From Acetobacter oeni (GTDB lineage Bacteria > Pseudomonadota > Alphaproteobacteria > Acetobacterales > Acetobacteraceae), in the NCBI RefSeq assembly GCF_011516825.1, contig NZ_WOTA01000022.1, forward strand, positions 1-64,000: a stretch of DNA of 64,000 nt, in the 5' to 3' direction. The notes below the pieces were generated by a model that saw only the letters and a list, made by a program, of their open reading frames with translations, made no database searches and was not told the origin of the DNA. The position numbers were made by a program, and so were the translations under genes. Below, piece by piece: positions 44,730 through 53,241 of the stretch (its first letter is position 1; the number at the start of each line of letters is the position of its first letter).

Positions 44730-45898
44730 CACATGCCCGCCACAACACTCATCGGGCGAGCACCTGCCTCAAGTGAATGCAGAACCTTCCCGGTGACCGT
44801 ATCAACCACAATCAGCTTCCCTGCATCATGATTGCTACCGGACACTGCATAAATCTGCGGTGATGCATCCTGGCTCACGGAAATGGCCCGTGCGACCTCG
44901 GGCAGATCGATCCGGTTCACCAGCTTATGAGCCTGCGTGTCAAAAACCCAGACCTGCTTCGCCGGATCTTTATGTGTCCAGTAATTTCCGACATGCATCA
45001 GAACATACAGCCGATGCTGCGCCGCATTAAACGCAAAAGGCTCGGACCCGCCGGGGCGCCACGTCATCTCCTGCACACCACGACCGGCCGGCTTCATCCC
45101 TGCCGCTTCCGTCAGCCCCCAGGAGGCAGCCGGTTGTGCATCAGGCCCCAGCTTCGTTTCAAAAACTTTCCCGTCATAAGTGATGAAATAGGCAATGCCG
45201 TTCTTCGTATCGGAAGGACTCTGCTCAAAAACCGGCGCTTCGTTGGCATCGAAGAAAGGATGCGAATGGGTAATCTTTGGCGTGCCGCCATCATACGCCA
45301 CATTCGTCAGACTGCCATCGCCGCAGAGTGAGGAGAATCCTCCCTTCGCCCACGGAAATTCCAGGGCGCAACCCGGAATATCAATATCGGTTGCGACCTT
45401 TCCGCTGTGCAGATCTACAACCGATACCCGCGTCGTCGGCGTCATATCGAAAACATATGCCCAGTGTCCGTCATTGCTCAGACCGAGGCTCTGCTGCTTA
45501 AACACAGAGAGTGCACGGGCCGGAATCGCAATCTCCTTCGTCAGATCGAGCGTCCGCGCATCATAAGCCTGAAGGAAATCCTCCCGGTCCCCATGATCGC
45601 CGCGCGTCCACATGGTCGTCGCAACGTAATAGGTGTGCCGGTCTGACGACACTGCCAGGTTCGCCTCGAAATCCGCAGGCACCGTCCCGAGAATTTTGCC
45701 TTTGTCGCCATCATACAGCGTGTAGGCATTATTATCCGTGGCCACCAGCGTCCAGTGCGCACCCATGACCGGGAGCTTTTCGGTATATTCCGTCTCCGCC
45801 GTGACCTCTTCCGCCCGCGCGGCATACGATACCGCGCCGCTGGACAAAGCCGCGCAAACAGCCAGCAGACCGACTGTTTTTCTTGCAGGAACCCTCAT
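44729..45898 (-). CDS. mauB: amine dehydrogenase large subunit
   Basis: A 389-residue heavy chain from ATG 45898, which has AAAGGA at a good distance; ATG 45940 overlapping the upstream stop is the alternative. A signal peptide (KTVGLLAVCAALSSGAVSYA) precedes the seven-bladed beta-propeller typical of the family, with blade-like repeats (TLYDGDKGKILGTVPADFEA; RVSVVDLHSGKVATDIDIPG; QVWVFDTQAHKLVNRIDLPE; KLIVVDTVTGKVLHSLEAGA). It pairs with the small subunit to form the substrate channel. It is similar enough to methylamine and aromatic amine dehydrogenases alike. A one-base overlap couples it to the CPxS mauD gene. Confidence 0.9.
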   Translation of the reverse strand: MRVPARKTVGLLAVCAALSSGAVSYAARAEEVTAETEYTEKLPVMGAHWTLVATDNNAYTLYDGDKGKILGTVPADFEANLAVSSDRHTYYVATTMWTRGDHGDREDFLQAYDARTLDLTKEIAIPARALSVFKQQSLGLSNDGHWAYVFDMTPTTRVSVVDLHSGKVATDIDIPGCALEFPWAKGGFSSLCGDGSLTNVAYDGGTPKITHSHPFFDANEAPVFEQSPSDTKNGIAYFITYDGKVFETKLGPDAQPAASWGLTEAAGMKPAGRGVQEMTWRPGGSEPFAFNAAQHRLYVLMHVGNYWTHKDPAKQVWVFDTQAHKLVNRIDLPEVARAISVSQDASPQIYAVSGSNHDAGKLIVVDTVTGKVLHSLEAGARPMSVVAGM

Positions 45899-45936
45899 AG
45901 ACTCTGTCCTTTCCCGGAATTGGACCATGATTTTTC

Positions 45937-46485
45937 TCATGCGGCTTCCCGCAGAAGCGCCTCAAGATGCGCACTGTTGCTGACAAGCCCCCGCGCCGCC
46001 AGAACACCATGCTCGTCAACAACCGCCGCAAACGGCAGCCTGCTGACCTGAAGAACCAGCCCGAGTTCCGCCGCCACCGTCAGGGGTGCGCGCCCCCGGA
46101 TCACTGTTTTCCCAAGCTCCGTCAGTTCAGGTCGCGATCCATCACCCACAAACACAAGATCGGCCGCTCCGCTCTCGCTGATCTGCAACGCGGACGGAAT
46201 CACCCGCTTGCAGACCGGACAGTCCGGCGCCACGAAGAGCAGCAACTGCCTGTGCCCCGGAAGCAGCGCCTCGCCTACCGCAACCGACGGCCCGTCCACG
46301 CCTTCCAGCGCCATGCGCGGCATGGCCCGGCCAACCTCCAGCCCACTTTCCTGATCCGCAGGGTCCAGCGGCTGAAGCCTCTCATGCAGTACCCCGATCT
46401 GCCGAGCCATGCCGAGCAGCGCCACGGCAAAAACAATCAGGACCACAACCAGAATACACTGAGAGATCAGCAGAACCGTCAGCAT
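45937..46485 (-). CDS. second MauD-like thioredoxin-fold protein, CPVC site
   Basis: A 182-residue protein from ATG 46485; the open frame upstream is only the other-frame reading of mauE. A single N-terminal transmembrane anchor (LLISQCILVVVLIVFAVALL) is followed by a thioredoxin-like domain with a complete active site Cys89-Pro-Val-Cys92 (APDCPVCKRVIP). It is thus the orthodox MauD-type disulfide-handling protein, while the copy at 44121 has CPIS. It overlaps the mauE stop by one base and leads into mauB by an ATGA overlap or a 38-base gap. Two MauD-like genes in one operon is not the standard layout. Confidence 0.8.
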   Translation of the reverse strand: MLTVLLISQCILVVVLIVFAVALLGMARQIGVLHERLQPLDPADQESGLEVGRAMPRMALEGVDGPSVAVGEALLPGHRQLLLFVAPDCPVCKRVIPSALQISESGAADLVFVGDGSRPELTELGKTVIRGRAPLTVAAELGLVLQVSRLPFAAVVDEHGVLAARGLVSNSAHLEALLREAA

Positions 46486-47039
46486 CAGACCGTCTCCCCG
46501 ACGAAGCCCGAATGACGCAGGTGCCTTACGGCAACAAACAGCAGCCAGCCCACAACACCGCCCGCCCGAACCACTGGCAGACCTCCCCCGGGAACGGCAA
46601 CTCCTCCGACAACTGCCGCCAGCACGGCCAGATAAAGCGCACGTGCGAGAACAGCGCCCGAAACGCGCGTTACGCCCCCACCCACCGAGCACCCGCAGTC
46701 AAATTGCGTACGACCCCGCAAAACATTGATCCCGATGGCCAGAGCAAAAATCAGAAAGAGACCTACACTGGCCCATGCCGCAAAAGACAGCCCCAGCAGC
46801 AGCCCTGCTCCGAGAAGCATCTCGGCAATCGTCAGAGTCCAGGCCACGACGTCGTAACCCGCAAAAGAAGTCGAGCGCGGCAGAATACGGTAGGCGGCAA
46901 TCGTGCCGAGCAGATCATTATGACTGAGCAGTTTTGACCCGCCGCTTATCAGCAGCAGCGTGCCCATACAGCCCATGGCCAGAGACGAAAAGGTGGGAAG
47001 CACCATTTCCGACACTGGAAACTGAGACCCGAAAGGCAT
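46485..47039 (-). CDS. mauE: MauE-like membrane protein
   Basis: A 184-residue membrane protein from ATG 47039, behind GAGGGTC. It has four to five hydrophobic segments (FSSLAMGCMGTLLLISGGSK; VVAWTLTIAEMLLGAGLLLG; LSFAAWASVGLFLIFALAIG) and the family motif FDCGCS with two cysteines near residue 114 (RTQFDCGCSVGG). MauE acts with MauD to fold or form disulfides in the small subunit; it resembles the DoxX/VKOR-like redox membrane proteins. It is the first biosynthetic gene after the TonB receptor, 151 bases downstream. Confidence 0.85.
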   Translation of the reverse strand: MPFGSQFPVSEMVLPTFSSLAMGCMGTLLLISGGSKLLSHNDLLGTIAAYRILPRSTSFAGYDVVAWTLTIAEMLLGAGLLLGLSFAAWASVGLFLIFALAIGINVLRGRTQFDCGCSVGGGVTRVSGAVLARALYLAVLAAVVGGVAVPGGGLPVVRAGGVVGWLLFVAVRHLRHSGFVGETV

Positions 47040-47189
47040 ACAGACCCTCACCCCGTCACTGACCCGACTTCAAAAAACCAGCATATTCACCGGAATATAC
47101 TGCATCATTACGAATCTGAAATACCATGCATGGAACGCCGGTCCGGAGCAAGAGCCGGACATACGCTACCGCGAAACCATGACTGCCGG

Positions 47190-49703
47190 TCAGTAAGTGG
47201 CCTTGATTGTCCCGAAAAACTCCCGAACAGCCCCGCGTTCAATGGACTGCATATCACCCGCTGTCGGAAACCCGTTCTCGCCCATCATCGAGATGTATTT
47301 CGCATTGAACAGGTTATACACCATGAAACTGGCCTTCACCCCTTTCAGCGGACCCACATTGCCAAAATCATAGCTGGAACCAAGATTGGCCAGCCAGTAG
47401 GCCGGAACATGCGTGTCGTTCATCAGCGAATACGGGCGTTTGGAATAGTAATTCACATCCAGCCACGCTGAAGCGCCATGCCAGGAATAAGTCAGATTTG
47501 CCTTATACATGACGGACGGATACCCATCCAGTTTCTTGCCCTTCAGATTACCACAGCCTGCGGCAACGCTGGCATTCGCGTCCCAGCAGATCGGCACACT
47601 CGATCCGTAAACAAAGTGATTGTAGCTGACAGAATTGGTGATCGAGAGTCCCCGGACCGGATTCACCGTCATCACGGCATCCATGCCCCACTGGCTGGCC
47701 CGCTTCGCATTGATCAGCGTGGCGCCGACATCGCTGCCGCCAATGGCCGAAGAGCTGGCAGCCAGCAAGCGATTGTGATCATCGACATGATAGCCGTCGA
47801 TACCCGCCGTTAAGAGACGGGACGAATATCTGTAACCCAGAACGTAATTGAACGTCCGCTCCGGCGTGGCATTTTTTTTCCACTGCCGAAACAGTGCTTT
47901 ATCCTGCACCGACCACAGTGAGGGATTGGTCGAACTCGCATAGCTGTTTCCGGTAAAAGGCCGCATATTCTCCGAAAAATCAAAATACAGCTCATGTCCG
48001 CGTTTAAAGCGCCAGTCCAGATTGACTGCGGGCAGGAAGCCCGCTCCGGATGTCACAGACCCGTAAGCGCCACGCGAATTCAGACCGGAATAGTTGCCGG
48101 TCGGGTCCCATTGTGTATCGCCTCCTCCGGTCTGCTGCAGAATGGATTTGAACCCGTAAGTCGCGATCAGATTATCAAGAATCTGCCAGTGGTCCTGCAG
48201 ATGATACTGAAACGTGTTGGTGTGGAAGGTATAAGCCCAGCCCGTCGCAAACGGTCCGCCATAGACATTATACGGCCCCGTCGTTTCCAGTGGTTTCCCC
48301 TCTCCCAACTGAGGCTCATTAAAATAATAGGTTCCGGAACTGTAATCGTTGTGTTCGAACCAGAGCCCGGTCGAGATTGTATGTCGTGCGATTTTATATT
48401 CCAGCGAGGAGGTCAGGCCCTCCCGCATCTCGCGGCTCATCCAGACCTGCTCGGAAATCGGCACCTGTCCGGAAACATAGTTCCCGTTATCCGACCCGTC
48501 CGCCGCACAGGTCCCGGGTGCGCTGGTTCCGGGCGAACATGTGCCCGGCGCACTGTATGTCGTATCTGAAATATCCCGGTGAGCATACAGCACCGTATTC
48601 CAGCGCAGCCTGCTGGTCAGCGCCATGTCAAAATTCAGGCCGCCGATGTAATCCTGTGTTGACTGCCCGGCATCATAAAGCTGCGTATAGTTGCCGCTGA
48701 CAAGATTATTCCAGCTCGCAGGATAATTCCCCGCCGCATACTGAAAAGCGAGCGGATAATTCGGATAAAGCAGCTCTTGACGCCAGCCATTCGCCGAAAG
48801 CGATCCCAGTGACTTGTCAAGATACCCGAACACCTCTGCATTATTCCAGGTGAAAAACCCTGTGATCTTGCTGTCATTACCAACTGGCTGAAGAAACTTG
48901 GCACTGACCTGCTGCATGAAATCAGGTGAGCCACCATCATATTTTTTCTCATAAGAACGCGAATAAGCCGCATAAAAGCGCGTGCCGGTGCTGTTCAGCT
49001 CCCCGCTGTCCACCCGCACATAGGTACGCTTCATCGCATAACTGCCAAACCCCTGAGAAACCGTCGCCCCGGCTTTCTCTTTCGGATCGGATGTGAAGAA
49101 CTGCATGGACCCGCCAAGATTGGTGTTCGATGGCAGGCTTAATGCACCGCCGCCCTGAGAAACACTGACCCGGGCAATATCATCCGGAATCCAGGCATTG
49201 GCGATATTCAGGCCATTCGTCGTCGCATAACTCTGATCATTCAGCGGCACACCATCCAGGGTCATTGCAAGCTGATTCTGGAAATAGCCGCGCATGTAAA
49301 TGCTCGCGCCCCAGGTATCGATCCCCAGCGGGTCCGTCGAACTGTAACTGACACCCGGAAGCTGCCCGACTGCTTTTAGAATGTTCTGCCCAGGTACCTG
49401 CTGCGACATCTCCCGCAGACCGATGGTGTTTTCACTGTTGTGAGAAACCGTCCGGCGGACCTGGGTTACCTTAACGTCCTCAGAACCACCTGCGACACTT
49501 TTCGGCGTGTGCTTCACCGGCGCGGCGGCAGCCTTCGCCGGGTTCTGTTTCGCAGGAACTCCCGCGTGATGCCCGGTCCGATGCACGGAAGGCTTCTGTA
49601 ATACCGCATCCGCTGCGTTCGCTTCTTCAAAAGGCAGCAGCGACACAAGCCCCGTCGAGCAGGTCAGCAGCAGGAAAAAACGATGAACGGAGCGTGGCTG
49701 CAT
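47190..49703 (-). CDS. TonB-dependent outer-membrane receptor
   Basis: An 837-residue receptor. A signal sequence ends near FEEANAADA and a TonB-box-like segment EDVKVTQV lies about residue 80. The plug domain follows (GQNILKAVGQLPGVSYSSTD; SIYMRGYFQNQLAMTLDGVP; GGGALSLPSNTNLGGSMQF), then the barrel, ending in a terminal aromatic residue (EFFGTIKATY). It imports an unknown large or scarce molecule, energised by TonB. It is upstream of the amine dehydrogenase genes on the same strand (gap 151 bases) and may supply their substrate or a metal. GGAGAG precedes the ATG. Confidence 0.92.
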   Translation of the reverse strand: MQPRSVHRFFLLLTCSTGLVSLLPFEEANAADAVLQKPSVHRTGHHAGVPAKQNPAKAAAAPVKHTPKSVAGGSEDVKVTQVRRTVSHNSENTIGLREMSQQVPGQNILKAVGQLPGVSYSSTDPLGIDTWGASIYMRGYFQNQLAMTLDGVPLNDQSYATTNGLNIANAWIPDDIARVSVSQGGGALSLPSNTNLGGSMQFFTSDPKEKAGATVSQGFGSYAMKRTYVRVDSGELNSTGTRFYAAYSRSYEKKYDGGSPDFMQQVSAKFLQPVGNDSKITGFFTWNNAEVFGYLDKSLGSLSANGWRQELLYPNYPLAFQYAAGNYPASWNNLVSGNYTQLYDAGQSTQDYIGGLNFDMALTSRLRWNTVLYAHRDISDTTYSAPGTCSPGTSAPGTCAADGSDNGNYVSGQVPISEQVWMSREMREGLTSSLEYKIARHTISTGLWFEHNDYSSGTYYFNEPQLGEGKPLETTGPYNVYGGPFATGWAYTFHTNTFQYHLQDHWQILDNLIATYGFKSILQQTGGGDTQWDPTGNYSGLNSRGAYGSVTSGAGFLPAVNLDWRFKRGHELYFDFSENMRPFTGNSYASSTNPSLWSVQDKALFRQWKKNATPERTFNYVLGYRYSSRLLTAGIDGYHVDDHNRLLAASSSAIGGSDVGATLINAKRASQWGMDAVMTVNPVRGLSITNSVSYNHFVYGSSVPICWDANASVAAGCGNLKGKKLDGYPSVMYKANLTYSWHGASAWLDVNYYSKRPYSLMNDTHVPAYWLANLGSSYDFGNVGPLKGVKASFMVYNLFNAKYISMMGENGFPTAGDMQSIERGAVREFFGTIKATY

Positions 49704-50028
49704 AAGGACGGGTCTCTCCGGGATGAGTCATTACGTTATCGAACACGTATCCCGACCCTCTCAGAGAAGTAAATAATGAAACACATCTAAATTTCACGCG
49801 AACAACATACTCAGCCTGTCCCGGGCAAAAAACAGATCCGGAACTAGGAATATTCACCAATAAAATCAATACCCTGCAGTTTAACAAAGCGGCCCGGCCA
49901 CCAGAACATCGGGAAGTGAACGCATCGCGTATGTTGCAATTTTGCAACAAGATCATTTCACTGCCGGAGTATAATCCGGACCGCCGCAGCAACGACGATC
50001 ACCCGCACCTGCAAGCGGATGGCCAAAA
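49704..50028. promoter_or_regulatory. upstream region of the TonB receptor, no gene
   Basis: These 325 bases hold no plausible gene and presumably contain the promoter of the receptor-amine dehydrogenase transcript. The most notable element is the palindrome at 49932-49949, listed separately. The right border is the end of a type-B IS5-family element at 50029. Confidence 0.5.
49932..49949. promoter_or_regulatory. perfect palindrome, putative operator
   Basis: TGTTGCAA-TT-TTGCAACA is a perfect 8-base inverted repeat with a 2-base spacer, 229 bases upstream of the TonB receptor start. Such compact palindromes are typical of dimeric repressor sites. The regulator is not in the window. Its distance from the gene makes control of another transcript, or an unrelated role, possible. 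Confidence 0.45.
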
Positions 50029-50881
50029 CTAGGCTCAGGACCTGTTAATTCATTGAATTGAGCAGCGCTTTGTGATTCACAGGCTTACCGATGGAGGGTG
50101 GGCTGGTGAGTGAGTTATTTTTGCTGTCCGAGCGCCAGATGGAGAGGGTTAAGCCGTTTTTCCCTCTGGCGCATGGTGTACCACGGGTGGATGACCGGCG
50201 TGTTCTGAGAGGGATCGTTTATGTGATCCGGAACGGTCTGCAGTGGAAAGATGCCCCGAAAACGTATGGTCCGCACAAGACACTCTACAACCGGTTCATT
50301 CGCCGGAGCCGCCTGGGCGTCTTCGACCGGATTTTTGTCGCGCTGACAGAACAGGCTGGCCGTTCAAAGCGCCTGATGATCGACGCGACACATCTCAAGG
50401 CACACCGGACAGCGGCCTCGCTGCTTAAAAAGGGGCTTTTCCCCGCCATATCGGACGGACAAAAGGTGGCCTGAATTCAAAACTGCATGCTGTATGCGAT
50501 GGTCAGGGTCGTCCTGTCCGGCTCCACCTGACCGCAGGACAGGTCAGTGATTTCAAAGGAGCCGATGTTCTGCTGGCGGATCTCCCGGATGAAACAGAAG
50601 AAGTCATCGGAGACCGGAGATACGACAGTCATAAGATCAGACAGTCGCTTGCAGAACGAAACATCACCGCCTGCATTCCACCGAAGAAGAACAGAAAATC
50701 AAAACCGCCTTACGACTGGCATCTGTATAAAAAGCGCCACCTGATCGAAAACATGTTCGCAAAGCTGAAAGACTGGCGACGGATCGCAACCTGATATGAC
50801 AGATGCGCTCACACCTTCATGGCCGCAATCCATATCGCCGCAAGCTTCATCTTCTATCTCAAAAAATGAGTCCTGAGCCTA
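50029..50881 (+). mobile_element. IS5-family element (type B), inactivated
   Basis: An element of about 850 bases bounded by TAGGCTCAGGAC at 50030 and GTCCTGAGCCTA ending about 50881. It is the longer relative of the deleted copy at 7759-8394 and keeps the whole coding region, but that region is broken (see the transposase entry). The right end overlaps the last codons and stop of the cytidylyltransferase gene. Confidence 0.85.
50091..50868 (+). pseudogene. IS5-family transposase, frameshifted with nonsense codon
   Basis: The first frame (50091-50474) encodes the N-terminal domain (LFLLSERQMERVKPFFPLAH and RSKRLMIDATHLKAHRTAAS). It is shifted near the C/T-rich run at about 50435-50445, after which the protein would continue with GGLNSKLHAVCDGQGRPVRL in another frame. 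A second lesion, TGA where the other copy has CGA (GCAACCTGATATGAC at about 50789), replaces the arginine of RIATRYD. The copy therefore cannot make transposase unless both are bypassed. Confidence 0.8.
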
Positions 50882-51340
50882 AATAGCTATCGAACCGTTA
50901 TTTAAACAATTTTCCATTTTGTCTGACGGAATGTTTTTAGAAAAATTATATATGCAGTTACGCAAGTCGGTACTCGATATACCTGACGTGCGCTTTAAAT
51001 ATACGACCTTCACAATATCCGAAAGAAAATCAAATTTATGAGTCCAGTCATCACCCATAACAAATATATCTGCTTTTGTCCGTAATATATCTTCGCGTTT
51101 CTGTTCCCAGCTGTCTTCAGGAAACACATCATCTACATATCGGCAGGCAAGGAGAATTTCCCGCCTCTGCTCATAAGAGTTAATAGATTTTTTGTCTTTA
51201 AGGAGATTAAACTTATCCGAGGAGCACCCCACGACAAGCCTTGTTCCCAATTCACGCGCTCTTCTGAGAAGGCGAACATGGCCAGGATGAAACAAATCAA
51301 ATGTTCCATAGGTGATAACTGTAACATTTTTATCCGCCAC
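50879..51340 (-). CDS. glycerol-3-phosphate cytidylyltransferase-like protein (TagD type)
   Basis: A 153-residue nucleotidyltransferase started at GTG 51340 behind AGGGGGAG. The cytidylyltransferase signatures are GTFDLFHPGHVRLLRRARE near the N-terminus and RTSGISSTDLR near residue 120. The TagD/GCT group makes CDP-glycerol from CTP and glycerol 3-phosphate; related enzymes make CDP-ethanolamine and others. The 3' end runs into the terminal repeat of the IS at 50029-50881, whose TAG supplies the stop, so a few C-terminal residues may have been lost. The gene is AT-richer than the window. It lies 78 bases downstream of the glycerophosphotransferase-like gene. Confidence 0.85.
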   Translation of the reverse strand: MADKNVTVITYGTFDLFHPGHVRLLRRARELGTRLVVGCSSDKFNLLKDKKSINSYEQRREILLACRYVDDVFPEDSWEQKREDILRTKADIFVMGDDWTHKFDFLSDIVKVVYLKRTSGISSTDLRNCIYNFSKNIPSDKMENCLNNGSIAI

Positions 51341-51418
51341 CAGTCACTCCCCCTTGTTTTCAGTCAAATATTTCTGAATGGGAAAGCACTTTACCTGTTC
51401 ATATATGAATTTTTTGTA

Positions 51419-52972
51419 TCAGGAAAAACCATCCAGAAGAAGCTCATGAAGATTTTGAACAATCCTGCGCGATGCACCCGGAGAAGCCGGTATGAGCTGC
51501 CCGAATGCAGCCTCACGCGCACCTTTCTTCGGATCATCCCCCCGCACCAGGTAATCAATTGTCACTTTAAGAGCATCCGGCACGTTGCTTACCACATAGG
51601 CCGCGTCAGCTACCATCTTTCCGATCTGATTGAATGGTGCATGATGTCCGCTATCGAGAAAGATAATCGGCTTTTCCGGAAACATGAGATATTCGGCCAG
51701 AAAACTTATTCCTTCCGTTATCATCAGATCAGAGGCAGAAAATAATTCTCCATAATCGCCGTTATCGCTTTCAGCTGTATTCGGCAACGCAGCCCAGTCG
51801 CTTCGAAAAGCATCGAGCTCACTCTCCGTCATCATTCCACTACCGATAAGGTTAGTAAACAATGCCGGATGGGGACGCAAAACCATCTCTATGTCAGAAT
51901 CCTCCCGTGCCCATTCAAGCATGGCCCGGTATGTCTGCCGGAACGTACCAAAACCCAGCCAGCCATCTCCGTTAATACTATGATGGGGTGCCCATATCAG
52001 TCTGGCCGGGCGGCGCGAGGCGGCTGCGCACCGGACAGGCCAGGACGGTGTATTTACGCAGTCCCGGAGGCGCTCAAGCTTAGGATGACCGGTAGCGACC
52101 ATATTGTCGCTCCCCCGACGGGACCGCCGGCTCATCATCTCACGCGTAAGATCAGATTCACAGTAAATACGCGTACAGGCACGATGGAATTCCAGATCGG
52201 AATATGAATCCGGCGCGTTCCTGTCAGAAGTAAAGTGTTCAAGCAGATTAAACCCGTAATAAGGTATATAAATCAGATTCGAAAATGAGAGTGCTTGTGT
52301 AGAAAACTCATCAGGAATATCGTAATCCCATGGCGACTGACGAAAGATCGCGTCGGGGCCAATGGCTTTCAGGATGTCATTACTACCGGCATGGAAGCGG
52401 ATGTGGGCAATCCCAGCCGCGTCAAGCGCCGCATGTGTCTCATCTTCGTGGCTGAAATGTCGTTCACCTGGAAAACGACGGGGAATACTCGCAACAATGA
52501 CCTCAAAATCCGGATGACCGGCCATTTCATTGTGAACGTCCGCGATACTGTCCCAGGTCGCCATGTTATGAACCAGAAACATGACCTTAGCCGGGCGACG
52601 CGATCGTGAACTCCGGCTGGAAACCACATTCAGCGTCCCTTCCATTCCTTTCAGAGTCCTGATGATATCCTGAAGGTAAACCATTTCGACGGGAGGTTTC
52701 TCAACAAGAATATGCCACGCCTCACGTTCCGGCATTTCCTGAAAACAACCGAGGAAAATCATACAGCCGGTCGGTTGCAGACAACCAGCAAACTCCGTCG
52801 TGATCATGCCGTCTCTGTTAAGGAAACACAGATTCCCGTTCCTCAGTTCCCAGGATCGTTCGTTAAAACTATTTATACCAGAAATTTTCCCACCTTTATG
52901 AAGTCTTACATTTCCTTCAATAAGCTCTCCATTATACCGGTAAAAATAAAAATTTTTCTCTGTAAAACTCAT
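51419..52972 (-). CDS. CDP-glycerol glycerophosphotransferase-like protein
   Basis: A 517-residue protein from ATG 52972, which has AGGA at a good distance; an upstream ATG at 53020 is possible. The N-terminal 100 residues are an unrecognised beta-rich domain (YRYNGELIEGNVRLHKGGKI). The C-terminal domain resembles CDP-glycerol:glycerophosphotransferases (TagF/TagB): KVMFLVHNMATWDSIADVHN, ARLIWAPHHSINGDGWLGFG, EMVLRPHPALF and FSASDLMITEGISFLAEYLM. In Gram-positives these build teichoic acid; in a Gram-negative the product may be a glycerol-phosphate substituent of a capsule or LPS. The TagD-type gene beside it would supply CDP-glycerol. Confidence 0.82.
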   Translation of the reverse strand: MSFTEKNFYFYRYNGELIEGNVRLHKGGKISGINSFNERSWELRNGNLCFLNRDGMITTEFAGCLQPTGCMIFLGCFQEMPEREAWHILVEKPPVEMVYLQDIIRTLKGMEGTLNVVSSRSSRSRRPAKVMFLVHNMATWDSIADVHNEMAGHPDFEVIVASIPRRFPGERHFSHEDETHAALDAAGIAHIRFHAGSNDILKAIGPDAIFRQSPWDYDIPDEFSTQALSFSNLIYIPYYGFNLLEHFTSDRNAPDSYSDLEFHRACTRIYCESDLTREMMSRRSRRGSDNMVATGHPKLERLRDCVNTPSWPVRCAAASRRPARLIWAPHHSINGDGWLGFGTFRQTYRAMLEWAREDSDIEMVLRPHPALFTNLIGSGMMTESELDAFRSDWAALPNTAESDNGDYGELFSASDLMITEGISFLAEYLMFPEKPIIFLDSGHHAPFNQIGKMVADAAYVVSNVPDALKVTIDYLVRGDDPKKGAREAAFGQLIPASPGASRRIVQNLHELLLDGFS

Positions 52973-53190
52973 ATTCCATTCCTGATTATATAAAACTCTA
53001 TATGATTCATATAATTTCATACGGAAAATACACTGCTTATCGCGGGTTTATTAAAAATAAATAAAATAACGTCACAAAAAATTACCAACATTATTTTTCC
53101 AACCGGATCTCTTCTCTCGGGTCTTTCTTTCCGCCCCGACACACGCCGATAAATACTACCCGCCAAAAACCAGAAGCCACCGCATAAAAA

Positions 53191-53212
53191 AAGGGTGCCT
53201 CCCGGCACCCTT
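53191..53212 (-). terminator. intrinsic terminator, minus strand
   Basis: AAGGGTGCC (53191-53199) and GGCACCCTT (53204-53212) form a perfect 9-base stem with a 4-base loop. On the minus strand it is followed by a run of seven T. It ends the dapD-dapE-Yip1 transcript, 30 bases after the Yip1-like stop. Confidence 0.9.
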
Positions 53213-53241
53213 TCCCCAACCCTGCAACACTTGCCCCTGTC

